Part shown: piece by piece, positions 1 to 9,783 of the stretch
Position numbering within the stretch: the first letter of the stretch is position 1
Layout of the letters: every line of letters starts with the position of its first letter
NCBI RefSeq assembly: GCF_022647665.1
Contig: NZ_CP071872.1
Coordinates: forward strand, 3,224,001 to 3,288,000
Source of the DNA: Streptomyces formicae
Lineage (GTDB): Bacteria; Actinomycetota; Actinomycetes; Streptomycetales; Streptomycetaceae
Reading direction: 5' to 3'
Length of the DNA: 64,000 nt
Notes under the pieces: generated by a model
What the model was told of the DNA's origin: nothing
What the model saw: the letters and a program-made list of their open reading frames with translations, nothing else
Database searches by the model: none
Program-made: the position numbers and the translations under genes

Positions 1-558
1 CACCGCCGCGGCGGCGCCCCCGCGGTTGTCGCAGTCGACGTACGGCACCACGGGCCCGGAGCGGGGACCCGAGCCGGGCCCCGGACGGCCGCCGAAGACC
101 GTGGGCACCCCCGACTCCCGGACGATGGCGGGCAGTTCGCCGCTGTCGTGCAGCGAGAAGGCGAGCGCCCCGTCGACATGCCCGCCGCCGAGATAGCGGG
201 CGATCCGGTCGTGGTCGTCCACGCCCTCCACCCACAGCAACACCAACTGCGAGTCGTGGGACGCCAGTTCCCGGCTGATGCCGCGCACCTGCCGCTCGAA
301 GAACGGGTCCGAGAAGATCCGGAACTCGGGCTCGGCGATGATCACCGCGACCGCGCCGTTGCGCCGGGTGACCAGCGACCGGGCCGCGTGGTTCGGTACG
401 TAGCCGAGCTCCGCCACCGCCTGTCGCACCCGGTCCGCCAGCGGCGCGCGGACCCCCGCGCCGCCGTTGACGACGCGCGAGACCGTCGCCCGCGAGACCC
501 CGGCACGGGCGGCGACGGCCTCCAGCGTGGGCCGGGCTCCAGTGGTCGGATCGGACAA
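1..558 (-). CDS. LacI-family transcriptional regulator (N-terminal part, cut by window edge)
   Basis: DNA-binding sugar-responsive regulator; 186 residues are visible and the C-terminus lies beyond the window. The N-terminus is a typical LacI helix-turn-helix (VAARAGVSRATVSRVVNG, then LGYVPNHAARSL as hinge), followed by the periplasmic-binding-protein-like effector domain; the last visible residues (YVDCDNRGGA) match the conserved YVDxDNxxGA region of the family. I chose a TTG start at 558 because GAGGAG lies 6 bases upstream and no better start exists in frame. The ligand cannot be told. Its upstream neighbour is a convergent-side hairpin and then the M1 peptidase gene, also leftward. Confidence 0.9.
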   Translation of the reverse strand, partial: MSDPTTGARPTLEAVAARAGVSRATVSRVVNGGAGVRAPLADRVRQAVAELGYVPNHAARSLVTRRNGAVAVIIAEPEFRIFSDPFFERQVRGISRELASHDSQLVLLWVEGVDDHDRIARYLGGGHVDGALAFSLHDSGELPAIVRESGVPTVFGGRPGPGSGPRSGPVVPYVDCDNRGGAAAAV

Positions 559-616
559 CGGATGCTCCTCGTCGGCGCGTCGGACCGTGAACCGCAATCA
601 CACGAGGGTATCCGCA

Positions 617-647
617 GGCGCCGCCGCCGGGACCCGGCGGCGGCGCC
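617..647 (-). terminator. Perfect 15-bp inverted repeat, likely terminator
   Basis: Two 15-base GC-only arms (617-631 and 633-647) are exact reverse complements around one central A. It lies 19 bases past the stop of the leftward M1 peptidase gene and before the LacI gene, so it most likely ends the peptidase transcript. Confidence 0.6.
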
Positions 648-665
648 GCACGACACAGCGGGCGG

Positions 666-2222
666 TCAGTGCTCGTGGCCGCTCTCGCTTTCGCTGCCGT
701 TGCCGTGATCGTGGATCGCGTTCGTCGCGGCGATCTTCTTCCAGGACTTCGGCTGAGCCGGCGCCGCATCGGCGCGTACGGTCCGCTCGCCGGCGGCGCC
801 CGTGGCGCCCGCCGCGCCCGCAGCCCCCACCCCGCCCGCCGGCTTCGACGGCTCGTACAGCCACGTGTCGAAGAGCCCCGCGAGCGGCTTGCCCGAGACC
901 TTCTCGGCGTACCGCACGAAGTCCCCGACAGCGGCGTTGCCGTTCGCGTGCGCGGCCGGCCAGCCCTTGAGGATCGCGAAGAAGTCCTCGTCGCCGATCT
1001 CGTTGCGGAGCGCCTGCAGGGCCAGCGCGCCCCGGTCGTACACGGCGATGTCGAACTGCTTGTCCGGCCCCGGGTCGCCCGGCTTCACCGTCCAGAACGG
1101 GTCGTCGGCCGGGTGCAGTGCGTAGACGTAGTCCGCCAGCTCCTGCGCCGTGCCCTCGCCCTCCTTCTGCGACCACAGCCACTGGCTGTAGCGGGCGAAG
1201 CCCTCGTTGACCCAGATGTCCTTCCAGCCCTTGACCGAGACGCTGTCCCCGTACCACTGGTGGGCCAGCTCGTGCACGACCACCGAGACGTTCGCCCCGT
1301 TCGCGAACTGGCGCGGGCTGTAGAAGGGGCGCGTCTGCGTCTCCAGTGCGAAGCCGCTGGTCACATTGGGGACGTAACCGCCGAGCGCGTTGAACGGATA
1401 CGGTCCGAAGAGCCCCTCCAGCCACTCGGCGACCTCGGCCGTCCGCTCGACGCTCGCGCGCGCCGCGCCCGCGTTGTCCCCGAGGTCCACGCTGTACGCG
1501 TTGAGGACGGGCAGGCCCTTCGCCGTCCTGTCGGTCGTGATGTCGAACCTTCCGACCGCGAGCGTGGCCAGGTACGACGCCTGCGGCTTGTTCGACCGCC
1601 AGTTGAAGCGGGTCCAGCCGAGCCGCGACGACTGCGACTGCAGCACGCCGTTGCTGATCGCCTGGGTGCCGTCCGGCACGGACACGGAGACGTCGTACGT
1701 CGCCTTGTCGAGCGGGTGGTCGTTGGACGGGAACCACCACACCGCCGAGTCCGGCTCCTGCGCGGCGACGCCGCCGTCCGGGGTGCGGTGCCAGGCCGTC
1801 CAGCCGCCGATCTTCAGCTCGGACGGCTTTCCGGCGTACGTCACCACGACGGAGACCGGCTTGTTCTTCTCCAGCGGAGCGGCCGGGGTGATCTCCAGCT
1901 CGTGGTCGCCGGTCCTCGCGAAGGACGCCTTGCGGCCGTTGACCCGTACGTCGCCGACGTCCAGTCCGAAATCGAGGTTGAAGCGGGACAGGTTCTGCCG
2001 GGTGGTGGCGAGGAGGGTGGCGGTGCCCTCCAACAGATCGGTCCTCGGCTGGTACCTGAGCCTCAGGTCGTAGTGCGACACGTCGTAGCCGCCGTTCCCG
2101 CCGGCCGGGTAGTAGGGGTCGCCGATGCCCGGGGCCCCGGGCGAAGCATCTGCGGCCGATGCCGGGATCGCCAGCAGAAGAGAGGCCGTGAGCACGCTCG
2201 GGACGAGGATTCTGCGGTGCAC
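666..2222 (-). CDS. Secreted M1-family zinc metallopeptidase (aminopeptidase)
   Basis: Zinc aminopeptidase acting outside the cell. From the GTG at 2222 it has 518 residues: basic start, hydrophobic stretch (VLTASLLLAIPASA) typical of a Sec signal peptide, an N-terminal beta domain, then the gluzincin motif HELAHQW with the third zinc ligand Glu 19 residues after the second His (WVNEGFA), as in family M1. The usual GAMEN substrate loop is replaced by a GFALETQ-like sequence, as in bacterial secreted members. An upstream in-frame GTG at 2270 has its Shine-Dalgarno sequence almost touching it, whereas the GTG at 2222 has GGAG 5 bases away, so I prefer 2222. Divergent from the S15 peptidase gene. 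Confidence 0.9.
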   Translation of the reverse strand: MHRRILVPSVLTASLLLAIPASAADASPGAPGIGDPYYPAGGNGGYDVSHYDLRLRYQPRTDLLEGTATLLATTRQNLSRFNLDFGLDVGDVRVNGRKASFARTGDHELEITPAAPLEKNKPVSVVVTYAGKPSELKIGGWTAWHRTPDGGVAAQEPDSAVWWFPSNDHPLDKATYDVSVSVPDGTQAISNGVLQSQSSRLGWTRFNWRSNKPQASYLATLAVGRFDITTDRTAKGLPVLNAYSVDLGDNAGAARASVERTAEVAEWLEGLFGPYPFNALGGYVPNVTSGFALETQTRPFYSPRQFANGANVSVVVHELAHQWYGDSVSVKGWKDIWVNEGFARYSQWLWSQKEGEGTAQELADYVYALHPADDPFWTVKPGDPGPDKQFDIAVYDRGALALQALRNEIGDEDFFAILKGWPAAHANGNAAVGDFVRYAEKVSGKPLAGLFDTWLYEPSKPAGGVGAAGAAGATGAAGERTVRADAAPAQPKSWKKIAATNAIHDHGNGSESESGHEH

Positions 2223-2387
2223 GAAAGCTCCAAGTCGTCGGAACGGATGAGCTCTTCGGACCCTATTCACACCTTCCGTCCGGGGTCATGTCCATGGCTC
2301 CTGCTGTCACACGAATGCCATTCGGCCGACATCCGTCACGCTGCATGCCCTCTGTCGCAGGGGAGTTGACCGGAGTACCTTCCGCCC

Positions 2388-4373
2388 ATGCCGATACGTG
2401 CGCGGAGCACCCGACTTTCGAGCAGATACGTCATCGTGGCGGCCGCAGCCGCCCTGACCGCCGCCCTCGTCCCGCCCGCCGGCGCCGCCCAGAGCGCCGC
2501 GCCGCCTCGGGAGAGCCGAGCGGTCCACTCGTACGAGAACGCCGTCCGTGAGTCCGTATGGGTCGACACCCGGATCGACGGCGACGGGGACGGCAGGACC
2601 GACCGCGTCGCGGTGGACATCGTCCGGCCGCGCGAAGCGGCGCAACGCGGCCGGAAAGTACCGGTCATCATGGATGCCAGCCCGTACTACTCCTGCTGCG
2701 GGCGTGGGAACGAGAGCCAGAAGAAGACCTACGACGCGAACGGGAACCCGGTCCGGTTCCCGCTCTACTACGACAACTACTTCGTGCCGCGCGGCTACGC
2801 CTTCGTCGCCGTCGACCTCGCCGGCACCAGCCGGTCCGACGGCTGCGTCGACGTCGGCGGCCGCTCCGACATCCACTCCGCCAAGGCCGTCGTCGACTGG
2901 CTGAACGGCCGCGCCCGCGCCTACACCAGCCGCACCGGTGCCGGGCGGGCCGCGGCCGGCTGGACCACCGGCAACGTCGGCATGATCGGCAAGAGCTGGG
3001 ACGGCACCATCGCCAACGGCGTCGCCGCCACCGGAGTCGAGGGACTGAAGACCGTCGTCCCGATCGCCGCCATCTCCTCCTGGTACGACTACTACTTCGC
3101 CGAAGGCGCCCCGCTCTACGGCTCAGGACCCGACTGGCTCTCGGACTACGTCGACAGCCCCGAGGCCCGCGCCCGCTGCCAGGCCGTCCAGCAGCGTCTC
3201 GTCGACGGAGCACCGCGCACCGGCGACTGGACCGGCCTGTGGAGCGAACGCGACTACGTCCCGGACGCCCGCAAGGTCCGGGCCAGCGTCTTCGCCGTAC
3301 ACGGCATGCAGGACCTCAACGTCCGCCCGAAGCAGCTCGGCCAGTGGTGGGACGCCCTCGCCGCACACGGTGTGGAACGCAAGATCTGGCTGTCCCGGAC
3401 CGGACACGTGGACCCCTTCGACTTCCGCCGAGCCGATTGGGTCCGCACCCTGCACCGCTGGTTCGACCACTACCTCCTCGGCTACGACAACGGCATCGAC
3501 CGCGAGCCGATGGCCGACATCGAACGCGCCCCCGGCCAGTGGTCCACCGACCGCGTGTGGCCGCCCCGCTCCACGGCCACCGTCACGCTGCGCCCGGGCA
3601 AGGGCACCGCACCCGGCGTCGGCACCCTCGCCCTGAAACCGGCCCGGCCCGGTGCCACCGAGACGTTCACCGACGACCCCGCCCTCGGCGAGACCGACTG
3701 GGCCGCCGACATCGACCGCTCCACCCCGGCCAAGGCCGGATTCACCACACCGCCGCTCAGCAGTGCCCTGCGCCTCGCCGGCTCCTCCACGGTCACCGTC
3801 ACCGCCACCCCGACGACCACGACCGCGCACCTCTCCGCGGTCCTCGTCGACGTCGGCCCCGACACCATCCGCGACTACGCCGCCGCGGGCGAAGGCATCA
3901 GCACCCTGGACGAGCGCACCTGCTGGGGTGCGAGCACCACAGGCGACAGCTCCTGCTTCAAGGAGACCGCCGCACGCACGACAGCGGTCGACTACACCGT
4001 GGTCAGCCGCGGTTGGGCCGACCTCGGCAACCACGCGTCGCCCGGCACCGGCCGCCCGCTCACGCCCGGAACGGCGTACACCATCACCCTCGACCTGCAC
4101 GCCACCGACCACGTCGTCCCGGCGGGACACCGCCTCGCCCTCATCGTCGGCGGCACCGACAAGGACCTCATCGACCCCCCGTCGACGAAGCCCGGTCTGA
4201 CGCTCGACCTGGCTCGTACCGCCGCGCGGCTGCCGATCCCCGGCGGAGCCGCCGCCTTCCAGCGCGCCACCACCGGCACCGCGTCGCCGCCGGCTGCCGC
4301 CCCGCGAGGCTCCCGGCTCGACGGCGTCACCGCACCGCTTCCGTTCCGTCCCATCCCGGGAGGCAGCAACTGA
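2388..4373 (+). CDS. Secreted Xaa-Pro dipeptidyl-peptidase (family S15)
   Basis: Serine peptidase that would release Xaa-Pro dipeptides from the N-terminus of peptides; 661 residues. Residues 1-34 form a signal peptide. The alpha/beta-hydrolase core carries the nucleophile in GKSWDG (Ser203), the acid in GMQDLNV (Asp309) and the base in RTGHVDP (His340), the S15 layout; the C-terminal half is the beta-rich domain of this family (PepX C-terminal type). Its stop overlaps the start of the M14 carboxypeptidase gene, so the two are translationally coupled and probably act together on extracellular peptides. A neighbouring divergent M1 peptidase fits the same job. Confidence 0.9.
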   Translation: MPIRARSTRLSSRYVIVAAAAALTAALVPPAGAAQSAAPPRESRAVHSYENAVRESVWVDTRIDGDGDGRTDRVAVDIVRPREAAQRGRKVPVIMDASPYYSCCGRGNESQKKTYDANGNPVRFPLYYDNYFVPRGYAFVAVDLAGTSRSDGCVDVGGRSDIHSAKAVVDWLNGRARAYTSRTGAGRAAAGWTTGNVGMIGKSWDGTIANGVAATGVEGLKTVVPIAAISSWYDYYFAEGAPLYGSGPDWLSDYVDSPEARARCQAVQQRLVDGAPRTGDWTGLWSERDYVPDARKVRASVFAVHGMQDLNVRPKQLGQWWDALAAHGVERKIWLSRTGHVDPFDFRRADWVRTLHRWFDHYLLGYDNGIDREPMADIERAPGQWSTDRVWPPRSTATVTLRPGKGTAPGVGTLALKPARPGATETFTDDPALGETDWAADIDRSTPAKAGFTTPPLSSALRLAGSSTVTVTATPTTTTAHLSAVLVDVGPDTIRDYAAAGEGISTLDERTCWGASTTGDSSCFKETAARTTAVDYTVVSRGWADLGNHASPGTGRPLTPGTAYTITLDLHATDHVVPAGHRLALIVGGTDKDLIDPPSTKPGLTLDLARTAARLPIPGGAAAFQRATTGTASPPAAAPRGSRLDGVTAPLPFRPIPGGSN

Positions 4374-5662
4374 TGCACCGCCGTATCCGCACCTTCGCCG
4401 TGGCGGTGTGTGCGCTCGCGGCCGCCGTCGTGACCGCCCCCGTTCAGTCGGCCACGGCCGACGGGGGTCCGCCGCGCACCGAATTCGAGGCTTCCGGCGG
4501 TGCGCGCTGGACCAGCCAGCCCGGGGAACGGCGGTTCCTCGCCGCCGTCGACCGGGCGAGCGACCGGGTGTCGCTGCGCACGATCGGCACGACCGGCCAG
4601 GGGCGTCCTCTCCACCTCGTCCGCGTCGGCGGCGAGCGTCCCACGGCCAGCACCATGCTGCTGATCTGCAGTCAGCACGGCGACGAGCCGTCGGGCCGCG
4701 AGGCGTGTCTCACCACGGTCCGCGACCTCGCGCAGGCCAGGGACGCGCAGACCCGCCGCTTCCTGGACCGTACGACCGTGCTCGTCGTCCCCACCGCCAA
4801 CCCCGACGGCCGGGCCGCCGACACTCGCGGCAACGCGGACGGCATCGACATCAACCGCGACCACATCGCCCTGGAGACCGCCGAGGGCCGCGCCCTTGCC
4901 GCCGTCATCCGCGACCAGCGTCCGGACGTCGTCTACGACCTGCACGAGTACGGCGCGACGCCCGGGTACTACGACAAGGACCTGCTCTCCCTCTGGCCGC
5001 GCAACCTCAACGCCGACGCGGCCGTCCACGGGGAGGCGCACACCCTCTCCGAGACGTACGTGCGCCCTGCCGCCCACGACGCCGGCTTCAGCAGCGGCAT
5101 CTACGGCATCTGGACCGACCCCGTCACCGGCGAACCCGTCAAGCAGGTCGCGGGCGACGGCCAGGAGCGGATCCTGCGCAACACCGCCGGCATCAAGCAC
5201 TCCGTCGGCCTCCTCGTCGAGACCCGCGTCGACCCCCTCACCGATGCCGAGCAGCACGACCCCGCCCTCAACAACCGGCGCCGGGTGGACTCCCAACTCG
5301 CCGCCCTGGACGGTGCCTTCGGCTTCGTCGACGAGCGCCGCGGCCGCATCGAGGCCGCGACCACGGCCGCCCGGGTCAAGGGGATCGCCGATCGTGGACC
5401 GGTGTACCTCGCGGGCGCCGACAACGAACCGGCGGCTCCCGAGGAGATCCTTCAGGACCCGCCCTGCGGCTACCGGCTCACGGCCGGACAGTACGCGGAC
5501 GTGCGGGACGAACTCGCCCTGCACGGTGTGCACGCGAAGGCGGCCGGGGGCGGAGCCGCCTTCGTGCCGCTGCGGCAGTCCCAGCGCGCCCTGGTCCCGC
5601 TGCTGCTCGACGAGCGCGCCGCATACCACCTCGTAGCGGGAGAGCCCGTCGCCGCCTGTTGA
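4373..5662 (+). CDS. Secreted M14-family zinc carboxypeptidase
   Basis: Zinc carboxypeptidase, 429 residues with a clear signal peptide (residues 1-30). The M14 zinc ligands are visible: QHGDEPSG (HxxE) about residue 104 and DLHEYG further on; DINRDH gives the substrate-binding Asn-Arg pair, and VETRVD supplies the catalytic Glu. It starts at an ATG overlapping the preceding TGA (TGATG), so it is coupled to the S15 peptidase gene. Together they would strip exported peptides from both ends. The exact specificity (peptide or peptidoglycan) cannot be read from sequence. Confidence 0.88.
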   Translation: MHRRIRTFAVAVCALAAAVVTAPVQSATADGGPPRTEFEASGGARWTSQPGERRFLAAVDRASDRVSLRTIGTTGQGRPLHLVRVGGERPTASTMLLICSQHGDEPSGREACLTTVRDLAQARDAQTRRFLDRTTVLVVPTANPDGRAADTRGNADGIDINRDHIALETAEGRALAAVIRDQRPDVVYDLHEYGATPGYYDKDLLSLWPRNLNADAAVHGEAHTLSETYVRPAAHDAGFSSGIYGIWTDPVTGEPVKQVAGDGQERILRNTAGIKHSVGLLVETRVDPLTDAEQHDPALNNRRRVDSQLAALDGAFGFVDERRGRIEAATTAARVKGIADRGPVYLAGADNEPAAPEEILQDPPCGYRLTAGQYADVRDELALHGVHAKAAGGGAAFVPLRQSQRALVPLLLDERAAYHLVAGEPVAAC

Positions 5663-5689
5663 TCCCGGGCGGCGCGGCGCCGGTGTGGT

Positions 5690-5744
5690 AGGGGGTACCT
5701 GGAGCGAGATCAGGTTCCATGCAATTTCGTGAAAGGTACCCCCT
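5690..5744 (+). promoter_or_regulatory. RBS-sequestering hairpin in front of the BCCT transporter gene
   Basis: AGGGGGTACCT at 5690-5700 is an exact reverse complement of AGGTACCCCCT at 5734-5744, with 33 bases between. The right arm contains part of the GAAAGG ribosome binding site and reaches the first base of the TTG start at 5744. As RNA it would hide the start site; as DNA it could be an operator. Seen directly; the function is inference. Confidence 0.5.
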
Positions 5745-7543
5745 TGTCGCACGAAGAACAGAGCCCGAGGCCGCGGCGGCTGCCCGTGACGGCGGCCCTG
5801 CCGGGCCGTCACCCGCACGAAGACAAGCCGCCCGTGACCGACCGCGTGGTGTTCGGCGTGACGGCCGTGCTCACCCTCGCCTTCGTGATCTGGGGATCCG
5901 TCGCCACCAAGTCTCTGGAGAGCGTCTCCGACACATTGCTGGGCGGTCTGATGCACGTCGGCGGCTGGGCGTTCGTCCTGGCCGCTTCCGGCTTCGTCGT
6001 CTTCGCTCTGTGGATCGCCGTCAGCCGCTACGGCAGGATCGAGCTCGGCCAGGAGCACGAGGAACCCGAGTTCCGCACCGTCTCCTGGGTCGCGATGATG
6101 TTCAGCGCGGGCATGGGCATCGGTCTGATGTTCTACGGCGTCAGTGAGCCGCTCGCGCACTTCACCTCCCCGCCGCCCGGGACCGACCCCGCCGACGCGG
6201 CGGACGCCATGCAGACGGCCATGGCCACCACGCTCTTCCACTGGACCCTGCACCCCTGGGCGATCTACGCGGTGGTCGGCCTCGCCATCGCGTACAGCAC
6301 CTTCCGGCGGCGCAGGCGGCAGACCATCAGCGCCGTCTTCGAGCCGCTGATCGGCAAGCGGAACGCCGACGGCGCGCCCGGCAGGGTGATCGACGTCCTC
6401 GCGATCTTCGCCACGCTCTTCGGATCCGCCACATCGCTGGGGCTCGGGGCCCTGCAGATCGGCAGCGGATTCGGGGAACTGGGCTGGATGGCGAAGGCCG
6501 GTACGGGCCTTCTGGTCGCCATCATCGCCGTCCTCACGGTGGCCTTCGTCTTCTCGGCCGTCTCCGGGGTCGAGCGGGGCATCCAGTGGCTGTCCAACAT
6601 CAACATGGTGCTGGCCGTGGCGCTCGCCTTCTTCGTCTTCGTCGTCGGACCGACCATCCTCGTACTCGATCTGGTGCCGACCTCGATCGCCGCCTACATC
6701 GGCGATCTGGCGCAGCTCGCCGGCCGTACGGAGGCGTCGCCCGGAGGCACGGAGGTCGCCGACTGGCTGAGCAGCTGGACGGTCTTCTACTGGGCCTGGT
6801 GGATCTCCTGGACGCCGTTCGTCGGCATGTTCATCGCCCGCATCAGCCGTGGACGGACGATCCGTCAGTTCATCGGCGGTGTGATCCTGGTGCCGAGCAC
6901 CGTCAGTCTGATCTGGTTCGCCATCTTCGGCGGCACGGCGATGCGGCTCCAGGAAGAGGGACGGCTCGGAGACGAGTCGACGCCCGAGGGCCAGCTGTTC
7001 GGCGTCCTCCAGCAGTTCCCGATCGCGGGCGTGACGAGCATCGTGGTCATGATCCTCGTCGCCATCTTCTTCGTCTCCGGGGCGGACGCCGCCTCGATCG
7101 TGATGGGCACGCTGTCACAGAAGGGCACCTTCGAACCGGCCCGGCTCGTCGTCGTCTTCTGGGGCGTGGTGACCGGTGCCGTGGCGGCCGTGATGCTGCT
7201 CGTGGGCGAGGGCAAGGGCGACGCGCTCGCCGGTCTGCAGCATCTGACGATCCTGGTCGCCGCCCCGTTCGTGGTGGTGATGGTCGGCATGTGCCTGTCC
7301 CTCATGCGGGACCTCCGCCGGGACCCGCTGATCGTCCGCACCGAGCTCGCCGAGGAGGCCGTGGAGGAGGCCGTGATCGCGGGCCACGAGAAGTACGCGG
7401 GTGCCTTCGAGATCCGTATCGGACCCGGAGCCGTGGCGGAGCAGGGCACACCGTCGGAACCGGGCGCCGAGACGGACGAGGGGGACGCGAGAGGCGAGGG
7501 GGACGAGCCCGGGACCGGCGGGGACGCGGCCAGGGGTTCGTGA
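5744..7543 (+). CDS. BCCT-family betaine/choline/carnitine transporter
   Basis: Secondary transporter for quaternary-ammonium osmolytes, 599 residues with about 12 membrane helices. It has the glycine-rich helix-3 motif GMGIGLMFYGVSEP (about residue 125) and the family signature WWISWTPFVGMFIARISRGR (about residue 350). The charged C-terminal tail (after about residue 530, rich in Glu/Gly) resembles the osmosensing tails of BetP-like proteins. I chose the TTG at 5744, 7 bases after GAAAGG; a GTG at 5729 is in frame but lacks a site. A long inverted repeat covers this start. It converges on the D-amino-acid oxidase gene, with a shared terminator between them. Confidence 0.92.
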   Translation: MSHEEQSPRPRRLPVTAALPGRHPHEDKPPVTDRVVFGVTAVLTLAFVIWGSVATKSLESVSDTLLGGLMHVGGWAFVLAASGFVVFALWIAVSRYGRIELGQEHEEPEFRTVSWVAMMFSAGMGIGLMFYGVSEPLAHFTSPPPGTDPADAADAMQTAMATTLFHWTLHPWAIYAVVGLAIAYSTFRRRRRQTISAVFEPLIGKRNADGAPGRVIDVLAIFATLFGSATSLGLGALQIGSGFGELGWMAKAGTGLLVAIIAVLTVAFVFSAVSGVERGIQWLSNINMVLAVALAFFVFVVGPTILVLDLVPTSIAAYIGDLAQLAGRTEASPGGTEVADWLSSWTVFYWAWWISWTPFVGMFIARISRGRTIRQFIGGVILVPSTVSLIWFAIFGGTAMRLQEEGRLGDESTPEGQLFGVLQQFPIAGVTSIVVMILVAIFFVSGADAASIVMGTLSQKGTFEPARLVVVFWGVVTGAVAAVMLLVGEGKGDALAGLQHLTILVAAPFVVVMVGMCLSLMRDLRRDPLIVRTELAEEAVEEAVIAGHEKYAGAFEIRIGPGAVAEQGTPSEPGAETDEGDARGEGDEPGTGGDAARGS

Positions 7544-7544
7544 A

Positions 7545-7578
7545 CGCCCGGGCCTGATCCGCGAGAGGGGCCCGGGCG
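7545..7578. terminator. Bidirectional terminator between convergent genes
   Basis: CGCCCGGGCC (7545-7554) and GGCCCGGGCG (7569-7578) form a perfect 10-bp stem with a 14-base loop in the 44-base gap between the convergent BCCT and D-amino-acid oxidase genes. Confidence 0.65.
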
Positions 7579-7587
7579 CAGGGGCCT

Positions 7588-8583
7588 TCACGCCAGCAGC
7601 GATGCCACCGCGTACGCGCACCCCCAGGCCACCGTCACACCGGCGCCCCCGTGCCCGTAGTTGTGCAGCAGCCGAGCCCCGCCCGGTGCCCGCTCCAGCC
7701 GTACGCCCTTCACCCGCACCGGACGCAGCCCCACCCGGTGCCCGAGCACCCGGGCGTCCGCGATCTCCGGGCGGATCCGCGCGCAGCGCTCGACGATCGC
7801 CGCGGCCGTCGCCGGGTCGGCCTCCGGCGACCTGTCGCCCTCCTCGGCCGTACCGCCCAGCACCAGCCGTCCGGGCTGCGGGAAGAAGTACGTGGACGTG
7901 CTCGACGCCTTGTCCGCCGCGGCGAACCACGACTCGATCCCGGGGTTCTCGACGAGCACCAACTGCCCCCGCACGGGGACCACATCCGGGTCGGGCACGA
8001 GGTCACGCGCCCCGAGCCCCGTGCAGTTCACCACCGCACCGGCCCCGGCCTCCACTGCGGCTGCCGCCTCGTCGAGCGAACGCACCTCCCGGGACTCCAC
8101 CGTCCCGCCCGCCGCCTCCAACCGCGCGCGCAGCCACGCCAGATGCACCGGCATGTCGATCAGCGGCAGCGTCGCCGCGAGCCCGTGCCGGTAACCGCCC
8201 GGCACCTCGCCCGGCTCCAGCTCCCGCAGTCCCGGCACCTGCCGCGCCCAGGCGCCCAGTTCGTCGAGACGGGACCCCGCCTCCACCCCCGGAACCAGCC
8301 GCACCCCCGTCTCCCCGGTCCGGGGGCCTGCCAGCTCCCCGTACACCCGCAGCGACGTCAGCGACCACGCACCGACCAGACCCTCGGGCTCGATCCGGTA
8401 CGGCCACCACAGCGCCCCCGCCACCGCCGACGTCGTCTCCGCGGCCGGCTCGCGCGTCCACACGCGCACCCGGTGGCCGCGGCCGGCCAGCACCACCGCG
8501 GTGGTCAGACCGATGACCCCGCTTCCCACCACGATCACATCGCCCGTGTCGCCGCCCGTTTCGCCGCTCATGTCGCCGCTCAT
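7588..8583 (-). CDS. FAD-dependent D-amino-acid oxidase
   Basis: Oxidatively deaminates D-amino acids to 2-oxo acids with release of H2O2; 331 residues, normal for DAAO. The N-terminus has the FAD-binding dinucleotide fold (VVGSGVIGLTTAVVLAGRGH), and the C-terminus has the DAAO hallmark HNYGHGGAGVTVAWGCA; VGLRPVR just before it carries the substrate-binding Arg. Two in-frame ATGs (8583, 8571) open a repetitive MSGDMSGE sequence; neither has a strong ribosome binding site, so the start is uncertain by a few codons. Divergent from the next gene. Confidence 0.9.
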   Translation of the reverse strand: MSGDMSGETGGDTGDVIVVGSGVIGLTTAVVLAGRGHRVRVWTREPAAETTSAVAGALWWPYRIEPEGLVGAWSLTSLRVYGELAGPRTGETGVRLVPGVEAGSRLDELGAWARQVPGLRELEPGEVPGGYRHGLAATLPLIDMPVHLAWLRARLEAAGGTVESREVRSLDEAAAAVEAGAGAVVNCTGLGARDLVPDPDVVPVRGQLVLVENPGIESWFAAADKASSTSTYFFPQPGRLVLGGTAEEGDRSPEADPATAAAIVERCARIRPEIADARVLGHRVGLRPVRVKGVRLERAPGGARLLHNYGHGGAGVTVAWGCAYAVASLLA

Positions 8584-8648
8584 GGCCGGACCGTAGCCCA
8601 TTCGGTGATGCCGTGCGCACGCCGCGTCGCGGGTGGGGATACTCCAGA

Positions 8649-8664
8649 CATGTCTGCAGACATG
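8649..8664. promoter_or_regulatory. Perfect 16-bp palindrome over a start codon
   Basis: CATGTCTGCAGACATG is fully self-complementary and covers the ATG at 8650 of the rightward gene, in the divergent interval with the D-amino-acid oxidase gene. It could be an operator; no regulator gene is next to it. Confidence 0.35.
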
Positions 8665-9684
8665 CCTGCCGGGTACGCGACCTTCGGGCTGGCGCCGGCG
8701 ATGCGGGCCGGGGGAGTCCTCGCCGACGGTGGCTATCAGGCCCACCGGGACTTCATGGACTTCATCGTCGACGGCCGGCCGCTCCTGTTCCAGCTCTCCG
8801 ACCTCGACGCCGTATCGCCGCTCGCCTCCGACATCCCGCCCGCGATCTTCACCCACCAGGTGCGCGGCCTGCTGCTGGAGGCCGACGCCCCGCTGCGGGA
8901 CGGGCGTTACGTGATCTACGGCTGTCCGGAGTGCGAGGGGCTCGACTGCGGCGCCGTCACCGCGGTCATCGAGCGTGACGGCGACGCCGTCGTCTGGCGG
9001 GACTTCGCCTGGCAGACGGCCGAGACCGCCGACCTGGAGCTCAACGGCTACCACGGAATAGGCCCGTTCCGCTTCCGCGCCGCCGAGTACCGGGCGGAGC
9101 TCGAGCGGCTCCTCGACGACGAGGCGTCCCGCCCGCGCCGCCGTGTCCTACTCATCGGCGCCCGCGTCGCCGACCTCGCCAGGCTCGCGGCCGCGCTGCG
9201 CACCATCGGCATCGGCGCGGAGATCGCCGACGACGTCAGCACGGTTCCGGCCGAGGAGCTCGGCACGTACGGGGCAGTCGCCTTCGGCCGGACGACCGCC
9301 GAGCCCGAACGGACCGCCGTACAGGCGGCCTTCGCCGCGGCCGGCGTCGACGTCGCCTACGTATACGGCCTCGCCCCGGTCGTTCCGCTCCTGGTCGCCC
9401 AGATCGAACACGCCCTGGACCGGAGCCCGTCGGAGCGGCGCCGGCTGACCGGCCTCACGGCCGGCGGTGACGAGGCGGAGGTGACCGTCACCTCCGCATG
9501 CCGCGTCCGGCTCGTCGCCTACCGCGTCGACCGCCTCCACCGGACCCGCACCCGCGACCTCTTCGACGGCATGCTGGAGCCGGGCACCCACCGGATTCCA
9601 CTGGATGCGGGGGCGGTGAAGGGGCGATCCTTCGTCGTGGCGCGCGCCATGGGGGGCGTGCTGGTCGCACGCGTGGTGCGATGA
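8650..9684 (+). CDS. Conserved protein of unknown function with CPECxxxxCG motif
   Basis: 344 residues; I do not recognise the family. The N-terminal half (to about 160) is mixed alpha/beta with a possible metal or redox site CPECEGLDCG near residue 98; the C-terminal half begins with a Rossmann-like strand (RRVLLIGARVADLARLAAAL) and ends with strands typical of a small beta domain. The layout suggests a fusion of two domains. The ATG at 8650 is in a palindrome; an ATG at 8662 is the alternative. Divergent from D-amino-acid oxidase and upstream of a tiny membrane protein gene. No function is claimed. Confidence 0.65.
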   Translation: MSADMPAGYATFGLAPAMRAGGVLADGGYQAHRDFMDFIVDGRPLLFQLSDLDAVSPLASDIPPAIFTHQVRGLLLEADAPLRDGRYVIYGCPECEGLDCGAVTAVIERDGDAVVWRDFAWQTAETADLELNGYHGIGPFRFRAAEYRAELERLLDDEASRPRRRVLLIGARVADLARLAAALRTIGIGAEIADDVSTVPAEELGTYGAVAFGRTTAEPERTAVQAAFAAAGVDVAYVYGLAPVVPLLVAQIEHALDRSPSERRRLTGLTAGGDEAEVTVTSACRVRLVAYRVDRLHRTRTRDLFDGMLEPGTHRIPLDAGAVKGRSFVVARAMGGVLVARVVR

Positions 9685-9783
9685 GCCGGACGAGAGGCCC
9701 GGGAGCCCGCGGCCGTCGAGCTCCTGTTTCGATGACCTTCACGCGGGGCTGCACAGCACCTGCCGAGGAGGGGGTACGGCGAC

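Noticed and set aside
598..2369. Long reading frames opposite the M1 peptidase gene
   Set aside because: They are rich in Arg/Pro/Gly with no motif; the peptidase frame has signal peptide and zinc site. Typical shadow frames of high-GC DNA.
3992..6253. Long leftward frame opposite S15/M14/BCCT genes
   Set aside because: Shadow of three genes with recognisable catalytic motifs on the other strand.
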